Below, piece after piece: positions 38,081 to 50,118 of a stretch of DNA of 64,000 nucleotides. The position numbers and the translations under genes were made by a program. Source of the DNA: Apostichopus japonicus (taxonomy: Eukaryota > Echinodermata > Holothuroidea > Aspidochirotida > Stichopodidae). Location of the stretch: positions 1,775,001 to 1,839,000 of the forward strand of contig NC_092562.1 of the NCBI RefSeq assembly GCF_037975245.1, written 5' to 3'. Each line of letters starts with the position of its first letter. The first letter of the stretch is position 1. The notes under the pieces are model-generated. The model was not told the DNA's origin. It was given only the letters and a program-made list of their open reading frames with translations, and did no database searches.

Positions 38081-38172
38081 CTGGGAGAGGGGAGAGGGGA
38101 GAGGGGACAGGGGACAGGGGACAGGGGAGAGGGGACAGAGGACAGGGGAGAGGGGACAGGGGACAGGGGAGA
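38081..38172 (+). repeat. 7-bp G-rich minisatellite (GGGGAGA/GGGGACA)
   Basis: About 13 units alternate GGGGAGA and GGGGACA. Four G per unit makes it a strong candidate for G-quadruplex formation. The Ser-Pro-Leu-Pro-Cys frames on the minus strand are its translation. Confidence 0.95.
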
Positions 38173-39298
38173 CACTTAAAGACGGAAACAGATTTATTCT
38201 CATGGTCTCGGTCGCTGAAAACAAGCGCAAAATTAAACGCAGAGTAAAGCCAACTTTCCATAACACTGTAATGCTGCACTTTGTATTGAATTTGTCAAAG
38301 CGTGATGTTATACTAATGACATTAACACAAACTGTTTGAAGAGGTGCAGAACTGGCTAAGGTGGGCGTACGTGACTGGCATATATAGCTATGCAGATCTC
38401 ATATAGTTGAATTGAAAGTTATATTCATGTTTTTTTTTTGTGTGTGTTGAGAATATTAAATGGGTTTGGAATAATATTTAGAGTTGTTAATACTTTCATC
38501 CCCGTGGTCTTAATGTCAGCTAAATATTAGTCAGATGATCAGCAGATTATCAGCATCGTCTGAATAAACACTTTGACAAGGAATCGTAACATGTCATATG
38601 AGCCTCAGTTTCCTTATGTTTTACAATGTTGTGGTTGGCTGCCATGGGTATAACACAAACAGTTGGCCTATAATTAAAGCAGACCGGTTGGCGTATCTTT
38701 TTCTTCTTCTTCTTTTATTTACCTTATCAAAATACCAGATAGTAAAAGTTGAAAGGTGATTGAAATCAAGGAAAGAATTACCAGCCTAAAGAGTTGTGTT
38801 CTTAAGGTAAAAATGTCAATAGAAATCCACCCAAACAGGAACGAAAGTTGCACTACAAGCAGGAAATGACCCATGACGGTAGTAGGCTGTTATTTACAAA
38901 AGGAACTCTTAAAAACGCTGTGGAAACCGAACCGAAATTTCATTCCCATGTAACGGTGACCACTGTAGCAACTCGTGGGTTCAGAGGAGGTTGTTTATAT
39001 TTCAATGAAAACAAAAGGAAAGATTACAAGTCATTTAGCTAATCTCTATTATTTTTACAAAGAGAAGAGAAGCGTTTCAAATCTTACTTTTCCGTCGAAA
39101 GAGCGTATTACTCAAAAAAAGAGGGCAGTATTTCAAAATCATCTGTATCAGTGACGGTACCATGACGAAAATCAAGGAAAGAGAGGCTGAAATAGTAGAT
39201 GTAGTGAAGCTAATCCATTAATCTCCTTTTCACAAAATCTTCAAAGCCTACCCCATCGCCACTTTCCCCACCTTCAGACTTCCCTTCTTTGATACAAA
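38173..39298. other. Unique noncoding DNA
   Basis: A 64-codon frame at 38848-39042 has no recognisable domain. Nothing else seen. Confidence 0.4.
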
Positions 39299-39329
39299 TA
39301 CAAACACACACACACACGCACAAACACAT

Positions 39330-39360
<31 letters not shown>

Positions 39361-39364
39361 TAAA

Positions 39365-39435
<71 letters not shown>

Positions 39436-39436
39436 A
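39299..39436. repeat. (CA)n and (AT)n compound microsatellites
   Basis: CACACACACACAC at about 39303-39317, then two AT blocks separated by ATAAATTAAAATC, ending in ATAGAT units. Confidence 0.95.
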
Positions 39437-40287
39437 TTTAACAAGTGAACGCTGTTCTTAGACATAATGGGCAAGTTAAGATTGCGCTACGGTGCCCCTC
39501 CCCTCCCCACCCCCACCCCGGCTCTATCTTCTCTCATGATGACACAACATTACCAAGGAATTCGACCAAGGAAAGAAAATCATATTAAGTACTCAATTGT
39601 TACAACATTTTACTTATTTGTAGATTCCGAAACGGCTTTCCAAGCCATCCTGTCTCTCACCACCCCCCCCCCATCCGCCCCATCCCCACATACACACTCG
39701 GTTGTGATATGCTTATCATGACACACTATTGATTGCACTAGCCACCATGGAATGCGTTATTCACCTTTTATATTTGAAGTACACTTTCAGATAACTCAGT
39801 CACATGTAAATGTAGGTTTGTATTTCGTGACCATTTTGAAGGAGCCATAGTCTCCTATTAATATTGTCAGTGGATATTCTAGATTGAGAAATTTCGTTAG
39901 GCCCTTCATTAAGATCATCAGTATTGAAACACAAATTTTAGCATTCTAAAAAAAAAAAAAAAAAATTGCTTTCTGACCTTTTTCAAGTTATTCCCCAGAC
40001 ATTGAGGAGTGAATGAACAGACTTTGAGAGTGGAATCAAAGTTCATTTTATAGTACATAAGTGACCATTATCTGTCATTCTAGCATATCTGATGACGTAG
40101 AGAAGAATGGGGAAGGGGGGGGGGTGATGTAGGAGGAATGCAAAAACATGAAGCAGGAATAAATATTGTTGCATGCTTATCGTGAAAAATGTCACACATC
40201 TCTCCTCTCCCCATTCACCATTCACCCTACACGCAACCCTCTTCCCTGCAGAGGCGACGGAGTCGGAGGCGCTGCGGAGGTGGAGGG
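39437..40287. other. Noncoding DNA with C- and G-rich patches
   Basis: C-rich tracts near 39497-39520 and 39660-39680, an A run at 39949-39964 and a G run at 40116-40126. No gene recognised. Confidence 0.4.
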
Positions 40288-40480
40288 GGGGGGGGAGGGG
40301 AGGGTAGGGCACTGGAAGCACGTTCTCCCAGTTTTATGAAAAATCAATAGTGTCCCTTTTCATAAAAAAGAAATGCCCATGTGTTTTAACAAGTATTTTT
40401 GACGAATTTGGGTATTTTAAAAAGTTGCCCTTTTGTTGTGTCAAAAAGTTGCCCTTTTGTTACAGAATTGTATGTTATTC
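40288..40480 (+). mobile_element. Possible copy of the G-run/AAAAGTTGCCC repeat
   Basis: A G run is followed by GAAGCACGTTCTCCCAG and by AAAGAAATGCCCATG, then AAAAGTTGCCCTTTTGTTG and AAAAAGTTGCCCTTTTGTTA. The order G run, GCACGTT, repeated (A)AGTGCCC phrases also occurs at 3304-3610. The similarity is degenerate and the limits are uncertain. Confidence 0.3.
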
Positions 40481-41958
40481 AATACTGGTGTAATGAAAAA
40501 GTGCCTCGTTTATGAAAAACTAAGAGAAAACGTAATTAAGAAACCATTTGTCGAAAACAAATAAACCTTAAAATACTGGAATTAGTCTCCACGGAAAGTA
40601 AAGAGGATCCATTTTTGGGGGGAATGTTTTCAGGTAACTTTATGGTTTACCTTCTCAAATAAAAATCACACCACCTGCCCTCTCGAGGTTTTTTACCCCC
40701 TCACCCTCACCCACCCCCCCATCCTCACCCTTCCCTACCACCACGAATGAAACCTCTTCGGCTGCCCTTGGTTTTCCCTCTTTCTTCACGAAGGCGTGAT
40801 TCAAGTTGCTCACAATACGTATCTACCGTACTGCATAGAGTTCAGTGTTGTATTTGGCAACCGAAGCCATATCTGTGCATGCCGAAACATTTTCCACTTT
40901 TCGAGGTTGAGCGAGGTTGCCCTCATCACCCCCTCCCCCCTCTCACCGCCCACAATAGAATATCTTCTTTTCCGCGAGTCTAGTTTGTGAATTTGTTAAA
41001 AAGTTCGATAACATAGTGACAAAAAATCCAATCAAAATTCAGTCGTTTAGGTCGACTATATCAAGCTGTATTTGAATGAAAAGATTAAGTGTATTTGTGT
41101 TATTATAAGAAGATAATGTTACACAAATCTTTATTTTGTTTTGGTAGTTTGTAATAAATAGAATATATTAATCAGCATATTAGTAATATCATAAGCTAAC
41201 CTCTTGATTACAACATAAAGAAAGTGAGAAAACATGAGGAAAAGGCTTGGCTTGCCACATCGCATACATAATGTATTGGATATTGGACACGCTTCAACAT
41301 GTCCTATCAAATGCTAAACTAATACCAAGAATTATTGTATAAGTAACACTGATTTCGCGTGTTAAGCTTCTGAAGTTGCTTGTTTTTTTTTTTTTTATCT
41401 ATTTTGGGTTACTAAAAACAATGAACCTATTGTATATATATTCATCTTAATTTCAATAAACAATTATTAATATTGCTGCTTTAGTATTACACTGGTTCAG
41501 TTTCTCACACGTTATCTGTTTTCATTTTGTCTACTGTTTAGAGTTCATATATATCAAATTCACATATGATATAGCGTTTGTTTGTTTGGGAGGCATTGTT
41601 GGCAAAACTCCAGTTGGCGTTCAACTTCTCTATCAACTTCTGAGGGTTAAAAATACTGCTGTGTTAGCGAATAATACTGGTTAACCGTACATGCGGTACA
41701 TACAGACCGTATCATTGATTAAACGACGATATCTCAATGTAACTGCATGAGTTGGAATATATTCTAATAAATGTTAGAATAGAAAATCAAAAAGTTTAAT
41801 ACAAAACAAAATTTTAATTACATATTAGAATTTTTTTGGACCATGCACCATATACAGGAGGTTTCCTGTATATTTCCATCAAATTAACGTAACCTGGGAA
41901 TAAGGTGCTGGAAAATAAAATATAACTTGCAGTTTGTATTGGACTTTTCTGTTCTGAT

Positions 41959-41963
<5 letters not shown>
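40481..41963. other. Noncoding DNA
   Basis: C-rich tract at about 40690-40740 and a T run near 41383. Nothing else recognised. Confidence 0.4.
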
Positions 41964-42024
<61 letters not shown>

Positions 42025-42245
42025 TTATAAATATATATATATATCTATCTATATATATATATATATATTTTATATATATATCTATCTATATATATATATA
42101 GATATATATATATATTTATATATAAATATATATATGTATAGATACATATATAGATATATATATATTTATATATATAGATATATATATATATATATAGATA
42201 TATATATATATATAGATATATATATATATATAGATATATATATAG
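41964..42245. repeat. Complex (AT)n with regular ATAGAT and ATAAAT interruptions
   Basis: About 280 bp of AT. In the right half ATAG recurs every ~20-25 bp, suggesting duplication of a larger AT-based unit. Confidence 0.95.
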
Positions 42246-44320
42246 GAAAGGAAATGAAAGGATATGTGTGCGTGTGTATATATACATAGAAATAATATTA
42301 AGTAAATATTAGTTCTAAACTGATTAATATTGGCAAATACGAAATTAACCTATGCAAAAAGAATATTCTCATCTCCTTTTTGTTTTATATTGTTTTAAAT
42401 AAATATTTACAAACATTCTTAGTTCATTAGCCAGACTATATGTCTATACCTACGTACCTACCTACTTTACATTATTACGACTATAGACCCCATATACCAT
42501 CTGTGCACGAGTCACGTGACCTCCCGTTTTGATTGAAGGGTGCCCGTCAGTCCAACACCCATACTATCTAGAACTACAGCTATAAAAAAAATCGATGCAA
42601 ATTAGTAAACAACTTCCGCTCCGATTAACCGCTCAATTGGGTTCTTACACACGTTAAAGACCACAGATCAATCCCTGAGAACAAATCCTTATGCTACAAA
42701 ACTGTCCTACTGACTTACCCCTACTGTCTTTAAGAATAAAACAAAACAGAAAGGACGAAAGATAAAAGAAAGAAAAAAAAAGCGACAGCAAACGGAGACA
42801 AGAAAAAGGAGGGGAAGAAAAGCTAGCCTTTTGAATTTTACAAGGCCCCGTAGCTGCTAAGCCTCGTCACCTTGCGACAAGAGAAAAGGCCCGAAGCTGA
42901 GTTGACACAAAGTATTAAGATAATAGGTACGAATAATCTCGCGTTAACTGCTCGTATTGTTCACGATATGATTTTCTATTATACGTGTCCTATTTGCCAA
43001 GTCTCTTATTTCTTTTCATACTGTCTTACTTGCTTCTTCGCCTCGTTACCGTCGTTGTTTTGTGCTACCAAAACACTTTGTTTTAAGCCCAGAAAAAGAA
43101 AACGCTACAGCAGAAACGGTGGTAAAAGAGATGGAAGAATAGGATTGTCAGCTATTGTTAATGGAAAAAAAACCAGTATATGGGTAAAAGATAGGGGGGA
43201 AAAGGCGTGTTGTTGTTAAAAGGGAACATTGGTTTCAAACTCGTAATGGCGTGAAGGTAAATTCATCAATTCTTCGATTGACTGCTGAAGCATCGGCGAC
43301 CTAGATCTTTTGTCCTGGTTTACAAAAGATGTAATTGGCTCTACTATGAAAGGATAGAAAAGCCTAACCATGAAAAGGTGAGATAAGGACACCCTCAACC
43401 TTGGATTTATTTTCCTTATTATATTTCGGTTTTTTTTCTTCCTTTTATGAGGTTTCCTTCAAACACCCTTAGGAAAAGAAACATTTGTTCAGATAAGAGC
43501 AACTGTTATTTGAGACATGGTAGGCTGTACTATGGGTTGTTCAAAAATATTTAGGCTAATTTCGTTGTATACAAAAGAGTCGACTTTTGGTAACAATTGA
43601 GGGTATTTCTACGTCTTCGATAAAAAATGTATTGGTTAAGTAGACAAAGAATAAAGGTTATTGGGTGATGATAGGGGGTGAAGTGGAGGGGGGGGGGTGT
43701 TATCTGCAGAAGGTTGAAGGTCAATTTTCTTCATTCAATTTGATTTTCAAAGGTCTTAGAAGAAACCTGCAAGAAATATAATCCAGAGTTAATTACAGGT
43801 GATTGAATCGTTTTGCTTCATCGAACGCTTTTTTTCAAAAAGAAAATTAAGTTTGATTGTCTAGGCTAAAGATATAATCACCGCTTTAAATATATGTCTC
43901 AATGAACGCTGGGATTTTTAGCCTTGCGCTAAAAAACAGAAACGTTTCAGTTGCCGGAGAAATGTACTGAAAAAGTGTAAGAACCCAGTTTACATCTTTT
44001 TCGTACTATGTCATGTGCAAGAGATTCCTGGAGACGAATAACGCTCATCGAAATGTTTGTCAAATGCAGGTCTTCTTGAGAGATTTCACATGCTTTTTTA
44101 AAAGGAGAATGTTGAATTTTAATGCTTGCTAAATTATGCACAGACTTACCAAAGTAGAAGGAGTATGTATGTATTTATATTATCCTCCTGCAAGCAGGAA
44201 CTCGCGAAGAAGCCATCATTGACTTATCAAAGCCGCAAGCTGACCGAAGTCAGTCTCTTAAGATTCATATTTTAACGTCCATGATTATGAATTGTCAACA
44301 ACTCTGTAACTGGACGACAT
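42246..44320. other. Noncoding DNA with one open frame of note
   Basis: A stop-free stretch at 42872-43219 (TTG start; first ATG at 42968, giving 83 codons) is the longest frame in the window not made of a simple repeat. It contains CPICQVSYFF and a basic stretch KPRKRKRYSR. I recognise no family and do not call it a gene. A G run lies at about 43690-43698, followed by GTGTTATCTGCAGAA. Confidence 0.35.
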
Positions 44321-44379
44321 ACACAAATCGGGACCTTATGATTGAAAAGCACCGGTGTTAACCACTGAGCCAACACTCC
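44321..44379 (-). mobile_element. Relic of a third tRNA-derived repeat
   Basis: In antisense the sequence starts GGAGTGTTGGCTCAGTGG and continues TTAACACCGGTGC, a good A-box context. AAGGTCCCGATTTG stands where a B-box would be, but does not match the GGTTCGANTCC core. No full cloverleaf can be drawn. This looks like an old SINE head of a different tRNA origin from the other two. Confidence 0.5.
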
Positions 44380-44381
44380 TT

Positions 44382-44417
44382 ACAACATCAAGTACAACAT
44401 CAAGTACAACATCAAGT
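44382..44417 (+). repeat. 12-bp tandem repeat, three copies
   Basis: ACAACATCAAGT occurs three times in a row with no change, directly beside the tRNA-like relic. Confidence 0.95.
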
Positions 44418-44658
44418 TTGAGTAAAGGCTCTGAGCGCGTCTGTTACGAGTACTTAACCGTACAGTGTACTCATATGTCATCTGTGCTAGATGTCCGAAT
44501 TTTCAGGGTACGAGGGCAAAAGTCCATAAGGTACCAGTAAAAGTAAATATGTCACATGACATTGCCAATGTGACACAAAGGTTACAACCCAACGTAAAAT
44601 ACCGTTTTCAGTGATTGCTTCAGACAGACAGACATACAGACAGACAATTATTGGATTG

Positions 44659-44845
44659 ATATGCTATACTATAGTCCAACAACAACAAAAGGGAGATTTG
44701 GAGTGCTAGTAATTTTTGCTGTAGCTATTTCGGTTTTCAATATATTCGCCTTTAAGCTATATACTCAATCCCAATAATACTCCTTTAATTGGTGACGAAC
44801 TGAGCTCCTCGGTGCAGGTCTTATTGTTAATGCTAATGCATTGTT
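44659..44845 (+). repeat. Old dispersed repeat C, copy 1
   Basis: Aligns by eye with 47821-47990 in the same orientation. Shared ordered phrases are TATGCTATA, GTAATT, TAGCTATT, GTTTTCAA, ATATT, AATC, TCCTTTAA, CTCCTC.GT and CATTG. Substitutions and short indels are frequent. Termini and type are unknown. Confidence 0.55.
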
Positions 44846-45153
44846 TTATCAATTCTAATTATTTAACCAAAATATGGTCTTTAAACTTCATATGAACAGC
44901 AAAGCATCCGATTCTTGGATGTCGTTCAAACATCATTTGTCCTTGACAAATGTGAAACTCATTATAAACATGTCATTTGAGGTCCCAAACAGTTGTAAGT
45001 TTTCCCATTGAGCTTTTTTGTGTGTGTGTCTCTGTGTGTGTTTTCCATCTGAAGAACTGATCTAATGGTCTTTGTATTTGTGGTACAGAAATACAATCAA
45101 TATCGATCGAAGTGGCATTTTAATAGTTAAAACGATCAAAAATAATATGTCTA
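44846..45153. other. Noncoding DNA
   Basis: TG-rich patch near 45020-45040; nothing else seen. Confidence 0.4.
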
Positions 45154-45184
45154 AAGTCACCCGTTAATGTCAGCCGGGTGACTT
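45154..45184. other. Perfect 10-bp hairpin
   Basis: AAGTCACCCG at 45154-45163 and CGGGTGACTT at 45175-45184 are exact complements around an 11-nt loop. CAACGCGCCT follows and is repeated about 55 bp later (near 45241). No T run follows, so it does not resemble a pol III or bacterial terminator. Function unknown. Confidence 0.7.
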
Positions 45185-45504
45185 CAACGCGCCTTTAGTC
45201 AACCATCAAGATATAAACCTTAGTCACACCGTCTCTGGTCCAACGCGCCTCCCCATCCCAGATACCTCCTCCCCCTCCCACGTCATTCGTCTACACGCCC
45301 TCTATTTTGTGAGAATAGCTTTATCGTGAAATAATTAGTAATAAAAACGGTCAATATAGCATATGACCGGAACTAAAAACGAACTCGTGTTAAAATATAT
45401 GTTAATTGTTGTAACTAAAGGAAACGGAGAATTGCATGTGTAATATTGTCTTGAATTTGTTCAAACATTAAGTGAACCAAAATGTATATTTTAATATTTT
45501 AACC

Positions 45505-45860
45505 AAGGGCGTAGGAACCGGGGGGCTGGGGGGCGCCAGCCCCACAGTGAAAAATATGGAGGCGGAAGTATCATTCCGCCCCCCCCCCCCCGCTTCGCAA
45601 TTCAGAAAACCCCTTTTTCATTTCCAAATGAGAAAAAAAATCTCACTTGGAGCACCAAATTGCATCTAAGGGCAGGTGAAAATGCAAAATTATTTACAAA
45701 ATGGAGTGGGTGTTGAAGTGTGCTATATTGCACCAAATTGCATCTGAGGCCACCTGGTAATGCGAAAAATTCCAAAGGGGACACCCCTCCCCTTAGACCC
45801 CTCCCCAGGCCGGCCATCAGTCTTCAGCCCCCCCACTCAAAAGTACCTTCCTACGCCACT
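45505..45860. mobile_element. MITE-like foldback element (~355 bp)
   Basis: The left end AAGGGCGTAGGAACC followed by G runs is mirrored at the right end by C runs and AGTACCTTCCTACGCCACT; GGCGTAGGAA is perfectly inverted (45508-45517 and 45848-45857). Inside, a 78-bp direct repeat begins with GCACCAAATTGCATCT (45652 and 45730). No transposase frame. A target duplication is not obvious. I recall similar GGCGTAGGAA...GGGGG phrases as common in invertebrate genomes, but that is memory and not a search. Confidence 0.65.
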
Positions 45861-46497
45861 CATTGTAACCGTTTAAACTATACCTTCAGTATAGTATCTT
45901 TCGTGGCAGATCGAAGTAATAAATATGATTCACATGACCAGAAATTTGGTATAAATCAAACAATGTTTTTTTTTCTACTTTCATTTCTTTTTACCATTAT
46001 GAAAACATACTGACTAGTTCCGCGAAATAGTGTGAAAAGACTATACAATTGTTATTCCATTCAATGGCACAAATAATCAATTCTTAAATAAATAATGATA
46101 TTTAAGTATTCTATTAAGGAACAACAACTGCCACGAATGGTCTGTAATGGTTGGAGAATCTCTACATAAACTAAAACAATTTAAATTTTTAAGCATCTCT
46201 GGTTGTTGTTTTTTTCTACGCCCTCTCTCCCGCCCCTCTCTTCTCCGTTCCAAAAGCAAGTGATGGTTAAAATGTTCAATATTAATAGCTCCACATGAAA
46301 CGGCTCTCGTAGAAGTTAAAAGACATATCTATCCAAAATATGAAACTCTTATAAGATACCATAACGTTATACGTTACCACTACATGTGGTTACTTCGTAG
46401 CCTTCAACAAAATCAATGATCGGACAAGCTTTCCCTGTGGAATATATCAAGTGTGTCTATCAAATAACGTTTTAATTGCATGGCGAAACGTGGTTTT
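45861..46497. other. Noncoding DNA
   Basis: Nothing recognised. Confidence 0.4.
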
Positions 46498-46532
46498 ATA
46501 TATATGTATATATATATATATATATATTTATT

Positions 46533-46565
<33 letters not shown>

Positions 46566-46602
46566 ATGTATATATATGTTTATATATGTTTATATATATA
46601 TA
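46498..46602. repeat. (AT)n with ATTT and ATGT interruptions
   Basis: About 105 bp AT-based tract. Confidence 0.95.
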
Positions 46603-46620
46603 CGACAACCTCGAAACACA

Positions 46621-46737
46621 TCGATCCCCTCTCCCTCCCTCCCCTCCCTCCCCCTCCCTCCCCCTCCCTCCCTCCCCTCCCACCCCCTCCCTCCATTCCC
46701 CTCCCTCCCCTACCTTCCCCTTCCCCCGTCCTCCTTC
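46621..46737. repeat. (CCCTCC)n polypyrimidine tract
   Basis: About 110 bp of nearly pure C/T with CCCTCC and CCCCTCCC units and mirror symmetry. It is a candidate for triplex (H-DNA) and, on the G strand, quadruplex DNA. Three open frames across it are artefacts. Confidence 0.95.
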
Positions 46738-47820
46738 TAAGACACTCTTTATAAAAGATCAATTCCACTACCACATGATTACTCTTGTAGAGATCCAAAC
46801 ATTGAGCCAAACTAAGAGAGAGAGAATAAAAATCCGGCAGCACTTATGTACACCACGTGACAGAGACACCTGTGACTGGAACATGACTGCGAAAGATTCT
46901 TAAATATTGAACACCGAATCATGCATGGTCTAAACAAAAGATGTAATAATACTCATAATAAAAAAAAAATCAAAAAAGAAAGAAAAGTGTACCTTGATTA
47001 TTTGAAAAGATTCGTGTTTCATCATGTTTTCAAATCATTACGTTTATTTGAACGAGCTAATGATATTAATAAAACTCGAAATAAACAAATTTTAATACTT
47101 TTATAATTCAATATATACACGCAGACAAGGATGATCATTTAAAAAGGCTTTGAATAGACGCAAAGTACTCATCAAATTTATATGTTTTCTTTGTTTTTCC
47201 CAAAAAAAATCTCATAATCTTATCAAAGATGGAAGAAAGAGAGATAGGAAAAAAAGATGGTATATAAAAAACGGCGCATGCTCTTCTCACTAAATGATAC
47301 TATCGTATATATATCTCCACACGTGGGCTTAACGCCTTGTTCCTCTGGGTTTTATTTAAAATGACTAATTTTCATAAATTGGCCAAGCATTGCCTTTCTT
47401 AAAACATCAACATTGAAGAATTAATAAGTCATGAGAAAATAAGCAGGGATTTGAAAACTGCTCTAATGTATCATTTCAGGTTTTCTATTTACTTTTTTTC
47501 CATGAAAAAAGGAAAAAAAAAATGTTTTGCACATATTGCTTATTCGGGCAATATTTGATAACTTTAATCTACATACATACGCAATATCATGTCTAAGGTA
47601 TATAGTCAGTCCTTTATACGCTAATTAGAATGTGTCACGTTTTCTATTGTTTTTTGCTTTCTGCATTGCACGTCCTTCGGACAACTGGTCTTTTAATATG
47701 TGTCTTAATTTTGATCACTCGAAATCCGTAATAAAAGTTGACATAACGGGATATGCATTCAAAAAGGTGAATTTGACAATACTTTAGTCATGATTTGCCA
47801 TAGTGCATGGGGGGAAAACA
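46738..47820. other. AT-rich noncoding DNA
   Basis: Nothing recognised beyond A-rich patches. Confidence 0.4.
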
Positions 47821-47990
47821 TGTATGCTATAGTATACGGTAATTCATTGTTTTTTGTATAGCTATTCTAGTTTTCAAGATATTTCATGTGCAAAATATGC
47901 TTAATCTCTGGAATGTTCCTTTAAGGCTAACTTGAAAATGACGTGGTCTCCTCAGTAGTAGGCCTTAATATGAAATCCCATTGCTGTATG
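47821..47990 (+). repeat. Old dispersed repeat C, copy 2
   Basis: See the partner at 44659-44845. Here the phrases are TATGCTATAG, GGTAATTCATTG, TATAGCTATTCTAG, TTTTCAAGATATT, TTCCTTTAAGG, TCTCCTCAGT and CCCATTGC. Confidence 0.55.
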
Positions 47991-50109
47991 AGTTCTGTTA
48001 ACGACCACAACCAAAAAATGTACCTGTAACCTCATGTTAATAACAGAGCACCTTGGATGTTATTCCGCACTATATACTTGTCCATGGCAAACCTGTCCTA
48101 CACTGTTAAACGAGTCTTTTGTTTTCGCATTGATCTTTCACGGTGTTGCAACTGCGGGAATTGACATAATTCTCTGCGTATGTGTCCTAGGTGGTTTTAA
48201 ACGGGTCGTTTTCTCAAAGATTAAAAATGTTATAAAAATTATATAAAACCTGTACTGATAGTAGTGTTTTTGAGAAAACAATCTGTTTACAGGGTCATTT
48301 ATCAAAACATACGAAATGTTCTAAAATACAACCCGAAATAATAGCAGTGCTTTTGAGCGGTATACAAGATATCAACATTATTTTGGGGGAGGAAGGTGGA
48401 TGGGGGGGGGGGTGAGGATGCCCCTACCTTTCACTTTAAGTCGAGGAAATATGGTTCTGTAGAGGAATTTGTGACAATCAGTCGGGGACGAGGACGACAG
48501 TTGCGGGTAAATATCCCCCTTTCAACTCCCCCACCCCCTCTCTCTGTCTTCACACACATACAAAACAGGTATATTTATAGCACAATTTGCGTTTAGAGCT
48601 AACTTTATGTTCTTGGGTGAGTCCCGAGACCCCACCCCTACATAGGACTTGGCTTCAAAAACCACAGGGTTCTTTATAAAATCCATTATTAGCTTCTGGT
48701 ATTTCATAAAGGTATACAGTCTTACCTGAATCAGTCCGGGAGGTTGGGGGTGGGGGAGGGGGGTGGGGGTTAGAATTTGTTTCCCTCTTCACCTCCTACC
48801 TTATCCTACTATGTACGCCATTGTATCAGTCAATGTTGTATTTTCTATACAACAATCATGTATTGAGAAATGGCCTTTAAACATAAATAATGAAGTGAAT
48901 CAATTAAAGTCGCCGGAATTTCTGAATCATGGAACACATAATTATATACCAAACAGTCAATGGGAAACCTACGTGTTACAAGGCTTCCACTGAAACTAGT
49001 TACAATGAAGAATACACATTTGCGAGGGCGGTGTGGGCTGGGGTGTGAGTGGCATCCATTGTGCTCATCTATTTATATATTTGATGCTTTACATGAAGGA
49101 CATGGTTTGGTTGAGTTATTATAGAACAAAACAAACAAAACAATGTATTAAAAAGCCCCCCCCCCCCACCAAAAAGAAAAAAAGAAGAAAAAAATGCCTG
49201 CAAACGAGGATCAAACGTATTCAGCTTTTAGAGTCTTAAAGAAGCATTCCAATTCCAGAGGTTTAACATATTTTCAAGTTGAATATCGTGAAACCATGAA
49301 TAGCATGTAGACACATTACTATCAATCACATGTTTTTGTTCTTGGATTTTAACATACCAAGACTAAAATTGATATCTAAAGTTTTATGTTTCTGTAGATT
49401 TTAAAAGATTATATATCTCAACAATTCTGCATGAAAATCAAGCTTAAAATATCAAAAGATGGTTTTTCTATGCGACAACTATACAGTTAGGCCAGGTATA
49501 TAGTAATTCGGTGAAATAGTCATATACCTTTATGATTGTTTATACAGTAGAAGTATAGCGTACTTTCTACAGCCCTTGAGAATACATTCCAAGGTCAACC
49601 CTGCTGACCCGATGCTCTATGAAAGCGATCATATAGAATCATGTGATTTACCACCACACGGTCTGAATAGAATATGGTTGTAGCTATTATAGAAAAATAA
49701 ATAAACAATGTATCAACTTTCTTTATATCAGTTTGTTAGCATGTTTTGACAGTTTTTGTTTTAAGACGGAAAGCATCTACCTTTCTTTGCTTCAGACTCC
49801 TTTAATGTTTCCGAGTGGCATTTCGGCTTTATGAAAATGAAAATACAATTTTGTACCACGAAAATTAACCCGGATACAGGTGTTGAGAACGTGTCACGAA
49901 TACTGGCCAACTACATCTGTATATTTACATAAGCTGAAGACTTGAAAAGGCTTACAACTTTTTAGAGTTCCAGTCGTTTTTTTTTTTTTTTGTTGCTTTG
50001 CCCAACAATTTGCCAAAAACCAAATACTGGTGTCAGTGGTGTAGATTATTGAAACAGTCATATTCAAATACATATATTGCTATACCACAGGACGTCCCCT
50101 TGGACCTAA
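47991..50109. other. Noncoding DNA with G/C runs
   Basis: ATAGTAGTGTTTTTGAG and ATAGCAGTGCTTTTGAG lie 83 bp apart (about 48259 and 48342), a possible decayed tandem pair. There are G runs at about 48401-48412 and 48745-48770, and a C run at 49157-49168. The degenerate phrase pair shared with 26412-26482 is at 48672-48736. No gene recognised. Confidence 0.4.
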
Positions 50110-50118
50110 GTATACGTA

